16,087 bases of DNA from JBHIER01 sp046760705 [NCBI: bacterium] (GTDB taxonomy: Bacteria > JBHIER01 > G020348925). Under the pieces are notes generated by a model. It did no database searches and was not told the DNA's origin. It saw nothing but the letters and a program-made list of their open reading frames with translations. Positions 1 to 7,305 of the stretch are shown here, piece after piece; position 1 is the first letter of the stretch; each line of letters begins with the position of its first letter. A program made the translations under genes and the position numbers. Location of the stretch: contig JBHIER010000018.1 of NCBI GenBank assembly GCA_046760705.1, positions 1-16,087 on the forward strand, given 5' to 3'.

Positions 1-2
1 AA

Positions 3-143
3 CCTTCGACAAAAGAGATGATTCAAGAATTGCGAGAAGACTTATCCATAGAAGGAATTCTAGTTCGAACCTTTTGCAAAAGTGATCTATTGCGTGGAAA
101 ACCAGCATTAAGTTATAGGTCCCCGATCGGATCTCGTCTTTGA
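3..143 (+). CDS. C-terminal fragment of an unidentified protein (partial)
   Basis: Frame 3 is open from the window edge to a TGA at 141-143 and gives about 46 residues beginning PSTKEMIQELREDL and ending SPIGSRL. The other two plus frames meet stops earlier (positions 19 and 110 or so). The piece is hydrophilic with one short predicted helix (TKEMIQELRED). I recognise no domain. It would end 22 bp before the VTT protein, which fits the tail of a gene transcribed in the same direction. It could equally be non-coding sequence that happens to be open. Confidence 0.35.
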   Translation, partial: PSTKEMIQELREDLSIEGILVRTFCKSDLLRGKPALSYRSPIGSRL

Positions 144-165
144 GTCAGTTAGATCGCGGACAAAT

Positions 166-648
166 ATGTTTGAATATCTGAAAGAAATCGGCTTAATTTT
201 TGTAACTAAGTATGGTCTTTGGGGCATCTTAGGGCTGAGTTTATCAGTGGCGGTGTATCAGCCCATCGGGCCGGACCTCTTTATTCTGGGTGAAGGCGGT
301 TTGGGGCTGAATGCGTCCCTGGCAGCCCTTGTGGCCCTGGTTGGGACGGTGTTGGGAGCGATGGCTGCCTACTGGTTGGGTAGACACTTGGGATTTGCGG
401 TGCTGACCAGGCTGTTCGGAGTGAAAGAGCGCCGCTTAAGGAAGGGTGAACGTCTCTACAACCGATACGGCCTTTGGGCGGTGGCCATTGCCGCCGTGAG
501 CCCCATCCCCCTGAGGGAGATCTGCTGGCTGGCCGGCGTTTTCAGGATGTCCTTTCGGGCCTACCTGTGCGCCCTGATGTTGGGCCTGGTCCCCAGGTTC
601 TTCGGCGAAGCGATCTTCGGCACGTGGCTGAGTACTATCTTGAGCTAA
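166..648 (+). CDS. Small VTT/DedA-like (SNARE-associated family) integral membrane protein
   Basis: This 160-residue protein is largely hydrophobic and has the hallmarks of the VTT (DedA/YqaA/TVP38) family. A glycine-rich re-entrant-type stretch around residues 33-48 (PIGPDLFILGEGGLGLNA) is followed by a long membrane segment (about 50-70) ending in a YWLGRHLG motif at about 69-76. Near residue 113 there is a conserved PIPLRE...AGVFRM segment and a final hydrophobic helix. DedA relatives are proton-dependent inner-membrane proteins that support envelope homeostasis, some by moving undecaprenyl phosphate or phospholipids; the substrate here cannot be read from sequence. The ATG at 166 has only a weak GCGGA-like ribosome site. 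The gene ends 23 bp before the dGTPase-like gene, so the two are probably co-transcribed. Confidence 0.8.
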   Translation: MFEYLKEIGLIFVTKYGLWGILGLSLSVAVYQPIGPDLFILGEGGLGLNASLAALVALVGTVLGAMAAYWLGRHLGFAVLTRLFGVKERRLRKGERLYNRYGLWAVAIAAVSPIPLREICWLAGVFRMSFRAYLCALMLGLVPRFFGEAIFGTWLSTILS

Positions 649-671
649 TGCTATTTGAAGGGAGAGGGGAG

Positions 672-1871
672 ATGAACGTCAGAGAAAAGCTCGAGGAGGA
701 AGAGGGGCGGCTGGCTTCCTATGCGACCAAGAGCAGAAAGAGTCGTGGGAGGAAATTTGAGGAGCCCCCGCATGAGTACCGGACCTGTTTTCAGCGGGAT
801 CGGGATCGGATCATCCATTCAACCGCTTTCCGAGCATTGCAGTATAAGACCCAGGTCTTCGTCATTCACGAAGCCGACTTCTATCGGACGCGCCTGACCC
901 ATACGCTGGAAGTGATGCAGATATCCCGCATCCTGGCCCGAAGTCTGGGGGCCAATGAGGACTTGGTGGAGACCATCGCTCTGGCCCACGACATCGGCCA
1001 TCCCCCTTTTGGCCACGCCGGTGAAGAGGAACTGCAGGCACTGATGAAGGACAGGGGCAATTTCGACCACAACCTGCAGAGTTTGAGGATCGTCGATGAG
1101 ATGGAGCTCCGATATCCGGACTTCCCGGGGCTGAACCTCACCTGGGAGACGAGGGAGGGGTTGGCCCGTCACGTGACCCGGCACGATGCCCCTCTGAGCC
1201 TGGACGAATTTCCCGAGAGCCGGCCCAGCATCGAGACCCAGATCGTCAATGTGGCCGATGAGATCGCCTACTCCACCCACGACCTTGACGACGCGCTCAC
1301 GATGGGCCTGCTGACCGAGGCGGGGCTTGAGAAGGAGAGCGGCTCGGATTTGTGGCGCGAGGTATCCGGAGCGGCCAGCAAAGACATGAAGAGCAACCGG
1401 AACCTCCCCAACGGTGAGATGGTCAAATTGCGATACCGGAGGGCGGTGAGGAATCTGATCGAACGACTGTCCAAGGACGTCTTAATCCAGTCCCCGCAGA
1501 ACATCGAGCGTTACGGGATCGACTCTCCGGACAAGGTCCGCAGCCTTTCTCAGTCCGTCGTGGCCTTCTCCGAGCAGACCTACGAGGATCTGAACAGACT
1601 CTCTGCATACATTAACCAAACGGTCTTCAGCCATCCGGTCGTCTTAATGATGTTGCACAAGGCAAGAAAGATTGTCCGGGAGCTCTTCAACACCTTTGTT
1701 GAGCATGCCGAACTCCTTCCCAAGGAGATGCAGGAGAGATCAAAGCGGGGCGATATTTATCGGGTCGTGTGTGACTACATCGCCGGGATGACGGACCGAT
1801 ATGCCATGGACATGTACGACATGCTCTTCGAGCCCTACGAACGGACCCTCACCCGCTTCGGGCGAAAATAG
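672..1871 (+). CDS. dgt: dGTPase-like HD-domain phosphohydrolase (deoxyguanosinetriphosphate triphosphohydrolase-like)
   Basis: A 399-residue cytosolic HD-superfamily enzyme expected to hydrolyse dNTPs to the nucleoside and tripolyphosphate. The metal ligands of the HD fold are visible: H77 in RTRLTH, H106-D107 in LAHDIGHPPFGHAGE, and D196 in NVADEIAY. The N-terminal YRTCFQRDRDRIIHSTAFRAL block (residues 36-56) and the FDHN motif (131-134) are family signatures, and the length is usual for the shorter bacterial dGTPase-like class. The start at 672 follows a GGAGAGGGGAG ribosome site and begins MNVREKLEEEE. An open frame extends upstream to 474, but that part lies inside the VTT gene in another frame and is not protein-like. 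The exact nucleotide preference cannot be inferred. Confidence 0.93.
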   Translation: MNVREKLEEEEGRLASYATKSRKSRGRKFEEPPHEYRTCFQRDRDRIIHSTAFRALQYKTQVFVIHEADFYRTRLTHTLEVMQISRILARSLGANEDLVETIALAHDIGHPPFGHAGEEELQALMKDRGNFDHNLQSLRIVDEMELRYPDFPGLNLTWETREGLARHVTRHDAPLSLDEFPESRPSIETQIVNVADEIAYSTHDLDDALTMGLLTEAGLEKESGSDLWREVSGAASKDMKSNRNLPNGEMVKLRYRRAVRNLIERLSKDVLIQSPQNIERYGIDSPDKVRSLSQSVVAFSEQTYEDLNRLSAYINQTVFSHPVVLMMLHKARKIVRELFNTFVEHAELLPKEMQERSKRGDIYRVVCDYIAGMTDRYAMDMYDMLFEPYERTLTRFGRK

Positions 1872-1879
1872 ATGGGGGC

Positions 1880-1910
1880 CAGGCGAAACTTTTCAAAAGT
1901 TGCCCGCCTG
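1880..1910. terminator. Nested stem-loop just downstream of the dGTPase gene, possible terminator without a T-run
   Basis: CAGGCG (1880-1885) pairs with CGCCTG (1905-1910), and inside it AACTTTT (1887-1893) pairs with AAAAGTT (1895-1901) around a single C. It starts 9 bp after the stop codon at 1871. No U-tract follows, so it is not a classical intrinsic terminator; it may be a 3'-end stabiliser or one end of the repeat cluster beyond it. Confidence 0.4.
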
Positions 1911-1946
1911 CGAGGCGTTCTTGGACAGATTGCGGCTCGGCTCTGG

Positions 1947-2029
1947 ATTGCCCGATCGAGTCGGGCAATGACAGGGGGGTTGCTCGGACAATGACAGAGG
2001 GGTGTCATCATCCGAATTGATCGGATGAT
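1947..2029. repeat. Pair of 9-bp palindromes with 5-nt loops (REP-like intergenic repeats)
   Basis: Two perfect hairpins share one design. ATTGCCCGA (1947-1955), loop TCGAG, TCGGGCAAT (1961-1969) is followed by ATCATCCGA (2007-2015), loop ATTGA, TCGGATGAT (2021-2029). Between them the unit CAATGACAG plus a G-run occurs twice (about 1966 and 1989). The first palindrome resembles the dispersed intergenic repeats that give spurious 'IARLDRAIQ' peptides in many proteobacterial annotations. The rest of the gene-free stretch 1872-2207 holds only the hairpin at 1880 and the promoter at 2131. Confidence 0.6.
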
Positions 2030-2130
2030 CCAAGGGTTCAGGGCGTCTCTTTCTAAATTGGTGCTCATGCTCCTGCCACGGATATGAGGCCTTGTCAAGA
2101 ACTTTTTCAGGAATCTGGGGGATAAAGGGG

Positions 2131-2158
2131 TTGACAATGCCCAATATTGCTCTATCTT
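2131..2158 (+). promoter_or_regulatory. Sigma70-type promoter for the Trp/Tyr-rich secreted protein gene
   Basis: A perfect -35 box TTGACA (2131-2136) is separated by 16 nt from TATCTT (2153-2158, 4 of 6 matches to TATAAT). Transcription would start near 2165, giving a leader of about 43 nt with a strong ribosome site GGAGGTGAT (2195-2203) before the ATG at 2208. Prediction from consensus only. Confidence 0.45.
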
Positions 2159-2207
2159 TCAGTGAAAGATGCGTTGGCTCTGAACTCTTTATTTGGAGGT
2201 GATAGTT

Positions 2208-3275
2208 ATGAGAACGGTGAGTAAAATTGTATTCGGTCTCAGTTTGGCCATTGCGGTTGGTCTCTGGATGACTCCAGCCGACTCTGAGGCCCAGGTGAGA
2301 ACCACCCTGGCGGAGATCGAGCAGTACGATACCAAGCTGGTCGAAGTGGAAGCGATCCCCCTCGTCAGCACCTTCAAGGAGGATGAGGGGTACGGGGTGT
2401 GGAACCTGTTGATCGGCCAGGATGAGCAGAAACTGTTGTGCTACGAGGACGGGGCCAACGTCGAAGATCTCCGGAATGCCCACGAGGGTGTGGAGGCGAT
2501 CATAGAGAAGAACGAGGACTTTAACAAGGAAGGCAGGGAACTGGAGTCCATTACGGTCCGGGGCTTCTATGACGGTGAAAACGAAATTCTGAACCTGACT
2601 GAGATCGTCTATCTCAGAGCTGGCAGCGAGTATCGGTTCGACACCGATGCCGGTGACGAGGCTGAGAGGGTCGAAGAGGAAGAGGAGCCTTATGAGTACG
2701 AGGGAACTGTGGAGAGGTACATCATCTTTCACGAAGTGGGCCTGCCGTGGTTGTACGGGCCTGCCTGGTGGCACTATCCGGCCTGGTGGGGGTGGGTCTG
2801 GGTCGATCTTCACTGGGGATGGCGTCCCTGGTACGACTGCGGTTTGGGGTGGTACGTGGATTACTATTGCTGGGACTGGCGATACAGGAGGTGCGATCGG
2901 TACGACTACTGGGGAAGACCATATCGGAGGTACGACCGCAGACGGGGTCTCCACAGAGATCCAGGGGTGAGATATTACGACAAACAGTATCGTGCCAGAA
3001 GGGTCAAACCCCGCAGCGCTTATGGGGACAAAGAATACAGGGCTCCGCGCAGGGGGGTCAAGGCCGATCGCTCTCGAGGGACCCAGATCCGACAGAAGTC
3101 GTACAGAAACATTGAACGGACTCGGAAGACGTATCGGAGCGGAGTCAAGTACCACCGCCCGACGATCAGCAGACAACCCACGCGGAGCCACTTCAGAAGC
3201 TCATACTCAGGCCATCAGGTCAGCCGCAGCCAGGGCTCTCGACCATCGATAGGCAGAAGTGTACGGAGAAGATAA
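2208..3275 (+). CDS. Secreted protein with Trp/Tyr-rich block and Arg-rich basic tail, function unknown
   Basis: I do not recognise this 355-residue protein. Residues 1-29 form a clear Sec signal peptide (MRTVSKIVFGLSLAIAVGLW, then a likely cleavage site after SEAQ). Residues 30-140 look like a small acidic beta domain. Residues 151-160 are a run of acid (EEEEE). Residues 181-240 are packed with tryptophan, tyrosine and glycine (PAWWHYPAWWGWVWVD, LHWGWRPWYD, YYCWDWRYRRCD). From about 241 to the end the chain is strongly basic and low in complexity (YRARRVKPRS, SVRRR). ATG 2208 is chosen because GGAGGTGAT sits directly before it; a TTG at 2195-side of the same frame would overlap that site. 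The gene stands alone with its own promoter. A cell-envelope or surface-coating role is a guess. Confidence 0.8.
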   Translation: MRTVSKIVFGLSLAIAVGLWMTPADSEAQVRTTLAEIEQYDTKLVEVEAIPLVSTFKEDEGYGVWNLLIGQDEQKLLCYEDGANVEDLRNAHEGVEAIIEKNEDFNKEGRELESITVRGFYDGENEILNLTEIVYLRAGSEYRFDTDAGDEAERVEEEEEPYEYEGTVERYIIFHEVGLPWLYGPAWWHYPAWWGWVWVDLHWGWRPWYDCGLGWYVDYYCWDWRYRRCDRYDYWGRPYRRYDRRRGLHRDPGVRYYDKQYRARRVKPRSAYGDKEYRAPRRGVKADRSRGTQIRQKSYRNIERTRKTYRSGVKYHRPTISRQPTRSHFRSSYSGHQVSRSQGSRPSIGRSVRRR

Positions 3276-3368
3276 GAGATTTCTGCACGAATGGTTCATG
3301 CCCTTGGAGAGGGTTGGATGTTCACCTGTGGTGGGAAAGCGTCTATGTATTTGATGCGCTATGCCTCA

Positions 3369-3419
3369 TGTGTTCTGCGTCTTTCACCAAAAAACGCACA
3401 ACCCAAGACGCACGACACA
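3369..3419. repeat. Imperfect 15-bp inverted repeat in the 3276-3597 gene-free stretch
   Basis: TGTGTTCTGCGTCTT (3369-3383) pairs with AAGACGCACGACACA (3405-3419) with two mismatches and a 21-nt loop. It lies 94 bp after the secreted-protein gene and has no T-run. A smaller hairpin, GCGGC-TTG-GCCGC, lies at 3471-3483. I see no gene or convincing promoter in the rest of 3276-3597. Confidence 0.4.
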
Positions 3420-3597
3420 AGAGGGTTGTTTAAATCTGAATTCTTGTAGCAACATCTAACCTTTTAACTTGCGGCTTGGCCGCGCTAAGTAATACATTCC
3501 TGTAGTTCTCCAAACAAGTTAGGAGCAACTTAGGTGTCAACCACGCAATAGAGGGTAGATATCACTCAACTCATCTTTCAAAAAAGGGAGAAGAGAG

Positions 3598-5448
3598 ATG
3601 ACCAGAACGTGTGTGGCTGGTTGTGTCTTGGCGTTCCTCTTTATCTCCTCGATTTCAACTACCCTGACCACAGCGGGACAGCAAGCGGTTTTGAGGCCGG
3701 TTGGGAATTCCTTAGATCGGGAGCAAGAGTATATCTTGAACCAGAACACTCTGGCCGCCGGTGATGAGGCCGTTTACAGAGTCGGTCCCCTGAACTTAAA
3801 TCCAGGGGTGATCGATACCCTATCGTGGAGAACACTGCCCGTAACCTGGGCCACTTTTATCTTTGCTAACCCTGGGGATTCGGCGGCAATGTGGTTCAGA
3901 CCTTCTGCGGCTTGCACACTTAAGGCTATCAGAGTTCACTTCAACAGTGCTTTTGGGGTGCCAAGCGCTGGGAACGTACTGTTGGATATTCGTGAATCGA
4001 GATACGATGGTCACATCATGACCTTAGATAGCACGGATGCCTTTGGCTGGGTAGGTACTCATGAAGGGGGCCAATGGATACCGGGACCGGTCATGGGTCG
4101 TTCCCCTTTAGGTGAGCACATCTGGGGGCCATTTCCTCTGACCTTGAATGAAAGTATGTCTGACACCTGGGTGGAGATACCAACCTATTACGTGGGTGAG
4201 CCCAATTTGACCGCAGAGCCGTTCTTCGTCACTATGGTTTTCTACCCTATTACCAGAATCGGTATTGGCATGGAGAACCAATATAGTGTTCCTTATCACT
4301 TCTTCAAGTACTACGCCGACTGCTGCGGTCCCGACGGCCTGCATGACGGTTGGTTCCTAAGGAGCTTCTCCATCTGGGTGGAAGCCATTGTCAGCTATTA
4401 TGAGAACACGCCGCCAGAGATCAGCGATATGAGTGTTCTTAATTACACCTATCGTCCTGGCCCTTTTTCAGTGGAGGCCGAGATTGAGGATCGAGATGCA
4501 GAGGATCCTGGCCGAGCAGGGGTGGCCTCGGCTTATCTCCACTGGAACATGAACGGTGTTTCTGACAGTACCGTCATGTCCGGTCCCACAGAAGGCGGCA
4601 CATTCACCGGTCAGATCCCTCAGATCACCGCGGGAGATACAGTTCGATATTATATCTCCGCTACTGATGAGGCAGGGGTCAGATCATCCACTGACATTGA
4701 AACCTTTGCCCGATTGAAACCTACCAATCCTCATGCCGACATACTCCTCGTTGGCTACGGTGACTGGTGGACAAATGCATCGGAATTTTACAGGCAATTG
4801 TTAGATTCCATAGGTTACATGTACGAATACTGGGATGTGCAGGAGCGCCAGGGAATAGATGAGTCTGTCAGTATGTATGGTTGGCGTACGGTCATCATTT
4901 TTGGCTTCGACGAGTGGACACCGATCCCGTATATGACACCACCATTACCCACCAGAGAGTATGAGGGCAACATCTGGGCGAATTTTCTCAGCGCTGGCAT
5001 CCCGGAAGCGCTCGCCAACCTATTTTATGCTGAAAGTCAGTATTGGAATTTAAATCAGGAGTATGGTGAGTTAGAATTTCAATCGGGCGATTTTGCCTAC
5101 GACTATTTTGGGTGTGCTTCGGCTGAGGAATGCGATGGCTTGGGGTGCACCGACAAAGTCTTTTACGGTGTACCCGGAGATCCTATCACAGGGATATTCA
5201 CTGAGGATCCTTTCAGACAAACGTGGCCGTTGGAGTTTGGGATGATATACTGGATCACATATACCACTGCAGCCGAAACAGGTGTCGACATCTTCTTCAC
5301 CGAGTCCGGTCAAGGGTCCGGTCTGAGATTCGATGGCGGAACTTTTAGGACAGTCTTTTTGCCCTGGGATTTTTACACATTGTTGGAAGATACGGGCACG
5401 GATACGGTGCCCAGTGCTGATGTCCGAGTGTTGATGAAAATGTGTTAG
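3598..5448 (+). CDS. Secreted multidomain protein with Ig-like and GATase1-like domains, frameshifted before its dockerin
   Basis: A 616-residue open frame starting at ATG 3598 behind an AAGGGAGAAGAGAG ribosome site. Residues 1-27 are a signal peptide (MTRTCVAGCVLAFLFISSIS...). Residues 50-265 form an unassigned beta-rich domain. A beta-sandwich runs from about 270 (NTPPEISDMSVLNY) to 365 (DTVRYYISATDEAG). From about 380 the sequence resembles a class I glutamine-amidotransferase-like/gingipain-like alpha/beta fold (ADILLVGYGDWW, then RTVIIFGFDEW, ending FRTVFLPWDFYTLLE); no catalytic Cys-His pair is evident. The frame ends prematurely at TAG 5446-5448. Adding one A to the AAAA run at 5437-5440 gives LMKNVLEWFG and continues into the dockerin of 5442-5672, so the intended protein is about 690 residues. 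Confidence 0.8.
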   Translation: MTRTCVAGCVLAFLFISSISTTLTTAGQQAVLRPVGNSLDREQEYILNQNTLAAGDEAVYRVGPLNLNPGVIDTLSWRTLPVTWATFIFANPGDSAAMWFRPSAACTLKAIRVHFNSAFGVPSAGNVLLDIRESRYDGHIMTLDSTDAFGWVGTHEGGQWIPGPVMGRSPLGEHIWGPFPLTLNESMSDTWVEIPTYYVGEPNLTAEPFFVTMVFYPITRIGIGMENQYSVPYHFFKYYADCCGPDGLHDGWFLRSFSIWVEAIVSYYENTPPEISDMSVLNYTYRPGPFSVEAEIEDRDAEDPGRAGVASAYLHWNMNGVSDSTVMSGPTEGGTFTGQIPQITAGDTVRYYISATDEAGVRSSTDIETFARLKPTNPHADILLVGYGDWWTNASEFYRQLLDSIGYMYEYWDVQERQGIDESVSMYGWRTVIIFGFDEWTPIPYMTPPLPTREYEGNIWANFLSAGIPEALANLFYAESQYWNLNQEYGELEFQSGDFAYDYFGCASAEECDGLGCTDKVFYGVPGDPITGIFTEDPFRQTWPLEFGMIYWITYTTAAETGVDIFFTESGQGSGLRFDGGTFRTVFLPWDFYTLLEDTGTDTVPSADVRVLMKMC

Positions 5449-5672
5449 AGTGGTTCGGTACAGAGCAGGAATTGGTAAGAGGGGATATCAACCGCGACGG
5501 CTCAATCAATGTGCTGGATGTCATCCAATGTGTCAACATTATCTTGGATATTTACGACCCTACACCTTCTGAATACGTGAGAGCAGATTGCAACGGAGAC
5601 AGACGGATAGATGTCACCGATGTGATAGGATTTGTTAACCTCATCCTGGGCATCGGCTCTTGTCCACCATAA
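5442..5672 (+). CDS. Type I dockerin module, 3' part of the frameshifted gene starting at 3598
   Basis: This frame encodes LEWFGTEQELVRGDINRDG followed by a complete type I dockerin: calcium loop 1 DINRDGSINVLD, a helix VIQCVNIILDI, linker DPTPSEYVRA, then loop 2 DCNGDRRIDVTD and helix VIGFVNLILGI. Both loops keep the acidic ligands of the F-hand. It has no ribosome site of its own and its first residues complete the GATase1-like domain upstream, so it is the displaced C-terminus of that gene and not a separate gene. Dockerins normally bind cohesin modules; no cohesin scaffold is seen apart from a cohesin-like domain in the next gene. Confidence 0.85.
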   Translation: MLEWFGTEQELVRGDINRDGSINVLDVIQCVNIILDIYDPTPSEYVRADCNGDRRIDVTDVIGFVNLILGIGSCPP

Positions 5673-5722
5673 GAGGATATATCATCTATACCCATCCTCG
5701 CAAGGGGGGAGGTTTTCCTGAA

Positions 5723-5755
5723 GAGTCATATGCGGGAAAACTCCACGTACGGTTC
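5723..5755 (+). ncRNA. Decayed group II intron domain V
   Basis: The 33 nt from GAGTCATATGCG to CACGTACGGTTC closely follow the conserved domain V hairpin of group II introns, which in the classic form reads GAGCCGTATGCG...CGCACGTACGGTTC. The 2-nt CG bulge (5746-5747), the closing TATG/CACGTA stem and the terminal GGTTC are kept. Differences hit the catalytic side: the AGC triad reads AGT (5724-5726), CCG is TCA, and the GAAA loop is AAAA or GAAAA. No intron reverse transcriptase or intron 5' end is present in the window, so this is at most a 3' remnant. Assigned from memory of the motif. Confidence 0.55.
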
Positions 5756-5770
5756 TGTAAGGAGCATTAA

Positions 5771-5786
5771 CAACCAAAGGAGGTTG
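5771..5786 (+). promoter_or_regulatory. Ribosome binding site inside a small hairpin
   Basis: AAAGGAGGT (5776-5784) is a near-perfect Shine-Dalgarno 8 nt before ATG 5792. It is partly enclosed by the stem CAACC (5771-5775)/GGTTG (5782-5786), so the start site could be partly masked in the mRNA. If the upstream hairpin is intron domain V, this could instead be a remnant of domain VI. Confidence 0.4.
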
Positions 5787-5791
5787 AAAAG

Positions 5792-6433
5792 ATGTCTACT
5801 CGACAAAGGAAAGTCATGAGAAATTCAACTGTTGCCGCGGCAATGATTATTGGGTTCTGTCAATTAATCTTGTTTGATTCTGCTCATGCTCAGATTGTCA
5901 CAAATGTGGATTTGCTGGGCTACCTACCACTGCAATCTCCGAACTATATTGCGGATATATGGGGGTATACGGATTTCACAGGAGAGTACGCCCTGGTGTG
6001 TAAATTTGATGGACTGGCCGTAATTGATGTAAACGATCCCTACCATCCAGTCGTGGCCTCAACCGTTCCTTCACTTGGTGCGGATATGAAGGATGTTAAG
6101 GTATACCAACACTATGCTTACGCGGTCAACGAGTTCGGTCCCCTTCAGATCATCGATCTGTCCGACCCCTATGACGCACAGTTGGTAGGGGCCTACGACG
6201 CCACCTTCAGCGGGGCCCACAATCTTTATATCAACGCCCAATACGCCTATGTGGTGGGGACTCATGACCCTGTCTCTGGCGAGATTAATGGCGGCATTAA
6301 TATCCTCGATCTGTCAAACCCAACCGATCCTGTGGAAGTGGGAAGTTGGCAGGATTTCTACGTCCACGATGTGTACGTCAGAAACGATACGGCTTATGCT
6401 TCTCTCTACTGGGAGGGGCTCTTTACATCATAG
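5792..6433 (+). CDS. Pseudogene piece 1: signal peptide and first LVIVD propeller blades
   Basis: 213 residues from ATG 5792. A basic start (MSTRQRKVMR) leads into a hydrophobic signal segment to about residue 34 (HAQ). Repeats of the LVIVD type follow: LAVIDVNDPYHPVVAST, LQIIDLSDPYDAQLVGAYD, INILDLSNPTDPVEVGSW. These form beta-propeller blades, usually found on secreted or surface proteins. The frame runs off at YWEGLFTS and stops at 6431-6433; one extra G after 6418 restores YWEGALYIIDVSDP. Confidence 0.75.
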   Translation: MSTRQRKVMRNSTVAAAMIIGFCQLILFDSAHAQIVTNVDLLGYLPLQSPNYIADIWGYTDFTGEYALVCKFDGLAVIDVNDPYHPVVASTVPSLGADMKDVKVYQHYAYAVNEFGPLQIIDLSDPYDAQLVGAYDATFSGAHNLYINAQYAYVVGTHDPVSGEINGGINILDLSNPTDPVEVGSWQDFYVHDVYVRNDTAYASLYWEGLFTS

Positions 6434-7305
6434 ACGTTTCTGATCCCTCGAGCCCAATCACAATTGCTTCTATTTACTATCCTGATGCGGTAACTCATCA
6501 AGAATGGACCACGGAGGATGGTGATTACGTCCTTGTTTGCCATGAGACGCAGGGTGGCCACGTGCGCATCTGGGACATCAAGGATCTGGGAGATATTAGT
6601 CAAGTGGCGGAGTATATCACCGATCCTACCATTTCGGTACACAATTCCTTTGTCAAAGGCAACTACGCCTACATCGCTTACTACATGGATTGGCTTCGCA
6701 TTCTTGACATCTCAGATCCTGCCAATCCCGTTGAGGTGGGGGTGTACGACAAGAATATTAATAATGATGGTGGCCTTTACAGCGACGTGTGGGCTGTTTA
6801 TCCCTATTCTCCTTCGGGGGTGGTCCATATAAGCTGTATGTATCCGCCCAACAGCGGGTTTTACACCCTGCAGTTTGCCTTTATCAAAACTGTTAACATT
6901 AAGCACGACCCTTTGGGCGATACAGAGGAGACTGTGGGACCGTATCCTGTCACGGCGACAATTTTTCTTGGCCCTGGAAACCAATTGGACGGGAGTTCTC
7001 CGCAGCTTGTCTACGGCACCAATGGGGTCTTCACCGACAGTTTGCCCATGGAAACCAGCGGTAATCTTGATGCGTATGCGGCTGGTATTCCTTGGTCTGG
7101 GGGCGAGGCAGATGTTACCTACTACATATCGGCCACTGACACTTCCGGTCGAAGGGTTACTCATCCTGCGGAAGGGCCAGAGGTATATCACACCTTCCAC
7201 GTGGGCCCCGACCTTGTGCCTCCTGTTATCGTTAGTGTTGATTTTTCCTTCGGACGATCCCCTTGCATATACCGGTCTTCTCTTTTGGTCTGGTGCCGTG
7301 GGTGA
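6418..7305 (+). CDS. Pseudogene piece 2: remaining LVIVD blades and beta-sandwich repeat
   Basis: From GCT at 6418 the next frame reads ALYIIDVSDPSSPITIASIYY and continues the propeller (VRIWDIKDLGDISQVAEY, LRILDISDPANPVEVGVYD). At about 6890 it enters a beta-sandwich (VNIKHDPLGDTEETVGPYPV) ending DVTYYISATDTSGRR and VPPVIVSVD. The frame then drifts at the T-run 7242-7246 into CIYRSSLLVWCRG and stops at 7305. PPVI is normally followed by some 40 more residues of a second sandwich before the DDxxYTG strand; here they are absent, so an internal deletion near 7235 is also possible. Confidence 0.7.
   Translation, partial: ALYIIDVSDPSSPITIASIYYPDAVTHQEWTTEDGDYVLVCHETQGGHVRIWDIKDLGDISQVAEYITDPTISVHNSFVKGNYAYIAYYMDWLRILDISDPANPVEVGVYDKNINNDGGLYSDVWAVYPYSPSGVVHISCMYPPNSGFYTLQFAFIKTVNIKHDPLGDTEETVGPYPVTATIFLGPGNQLDGSSPQLVYGTNGVFTDSLPMETSGNLDAYAAGIPWSGGEADVTYYISATDTSGRRVTHPAEGPEVYHTFHVGPDLVPPVIVSVDFSFGRSPCIYRSSLLVWCRG

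Noticed and set aside
474-671. Upstream extension of the dGTPase-like gene
   Set aside because: It overlaps the VTT gene in another frame, its residues do not resemble protein, and ATG 672 has a strong ribosome site and the family N-terminus.
1893-3191. 432-codon open frame on the minus strand opposite the Trp/Tyr-rich protein
   Set aside because: Proline/valine-rich antisense of a biased plus-strand gene, no ribosome site or signal, and it runs through the hairpins and promoter of the intergenic region. The plus-strand gene has a signal peptide and ribosome site.
5431-5448. Programmed -1 ribosomal frameshift at ATGAAAATG
   Set aside because: No canonical X-XXY-YYZ heptamer and no strong downstream pseudoknot seen; a simple indel in the A-run is more likely, though not excluded.
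5723-5755. Ordinary terminator hairpin after the dockerin
   Set aside because: The stem is interrupted by a conserved-type bulge, has no T-run, and its primary sequence follows intron domain V too closely for a chance terminator.
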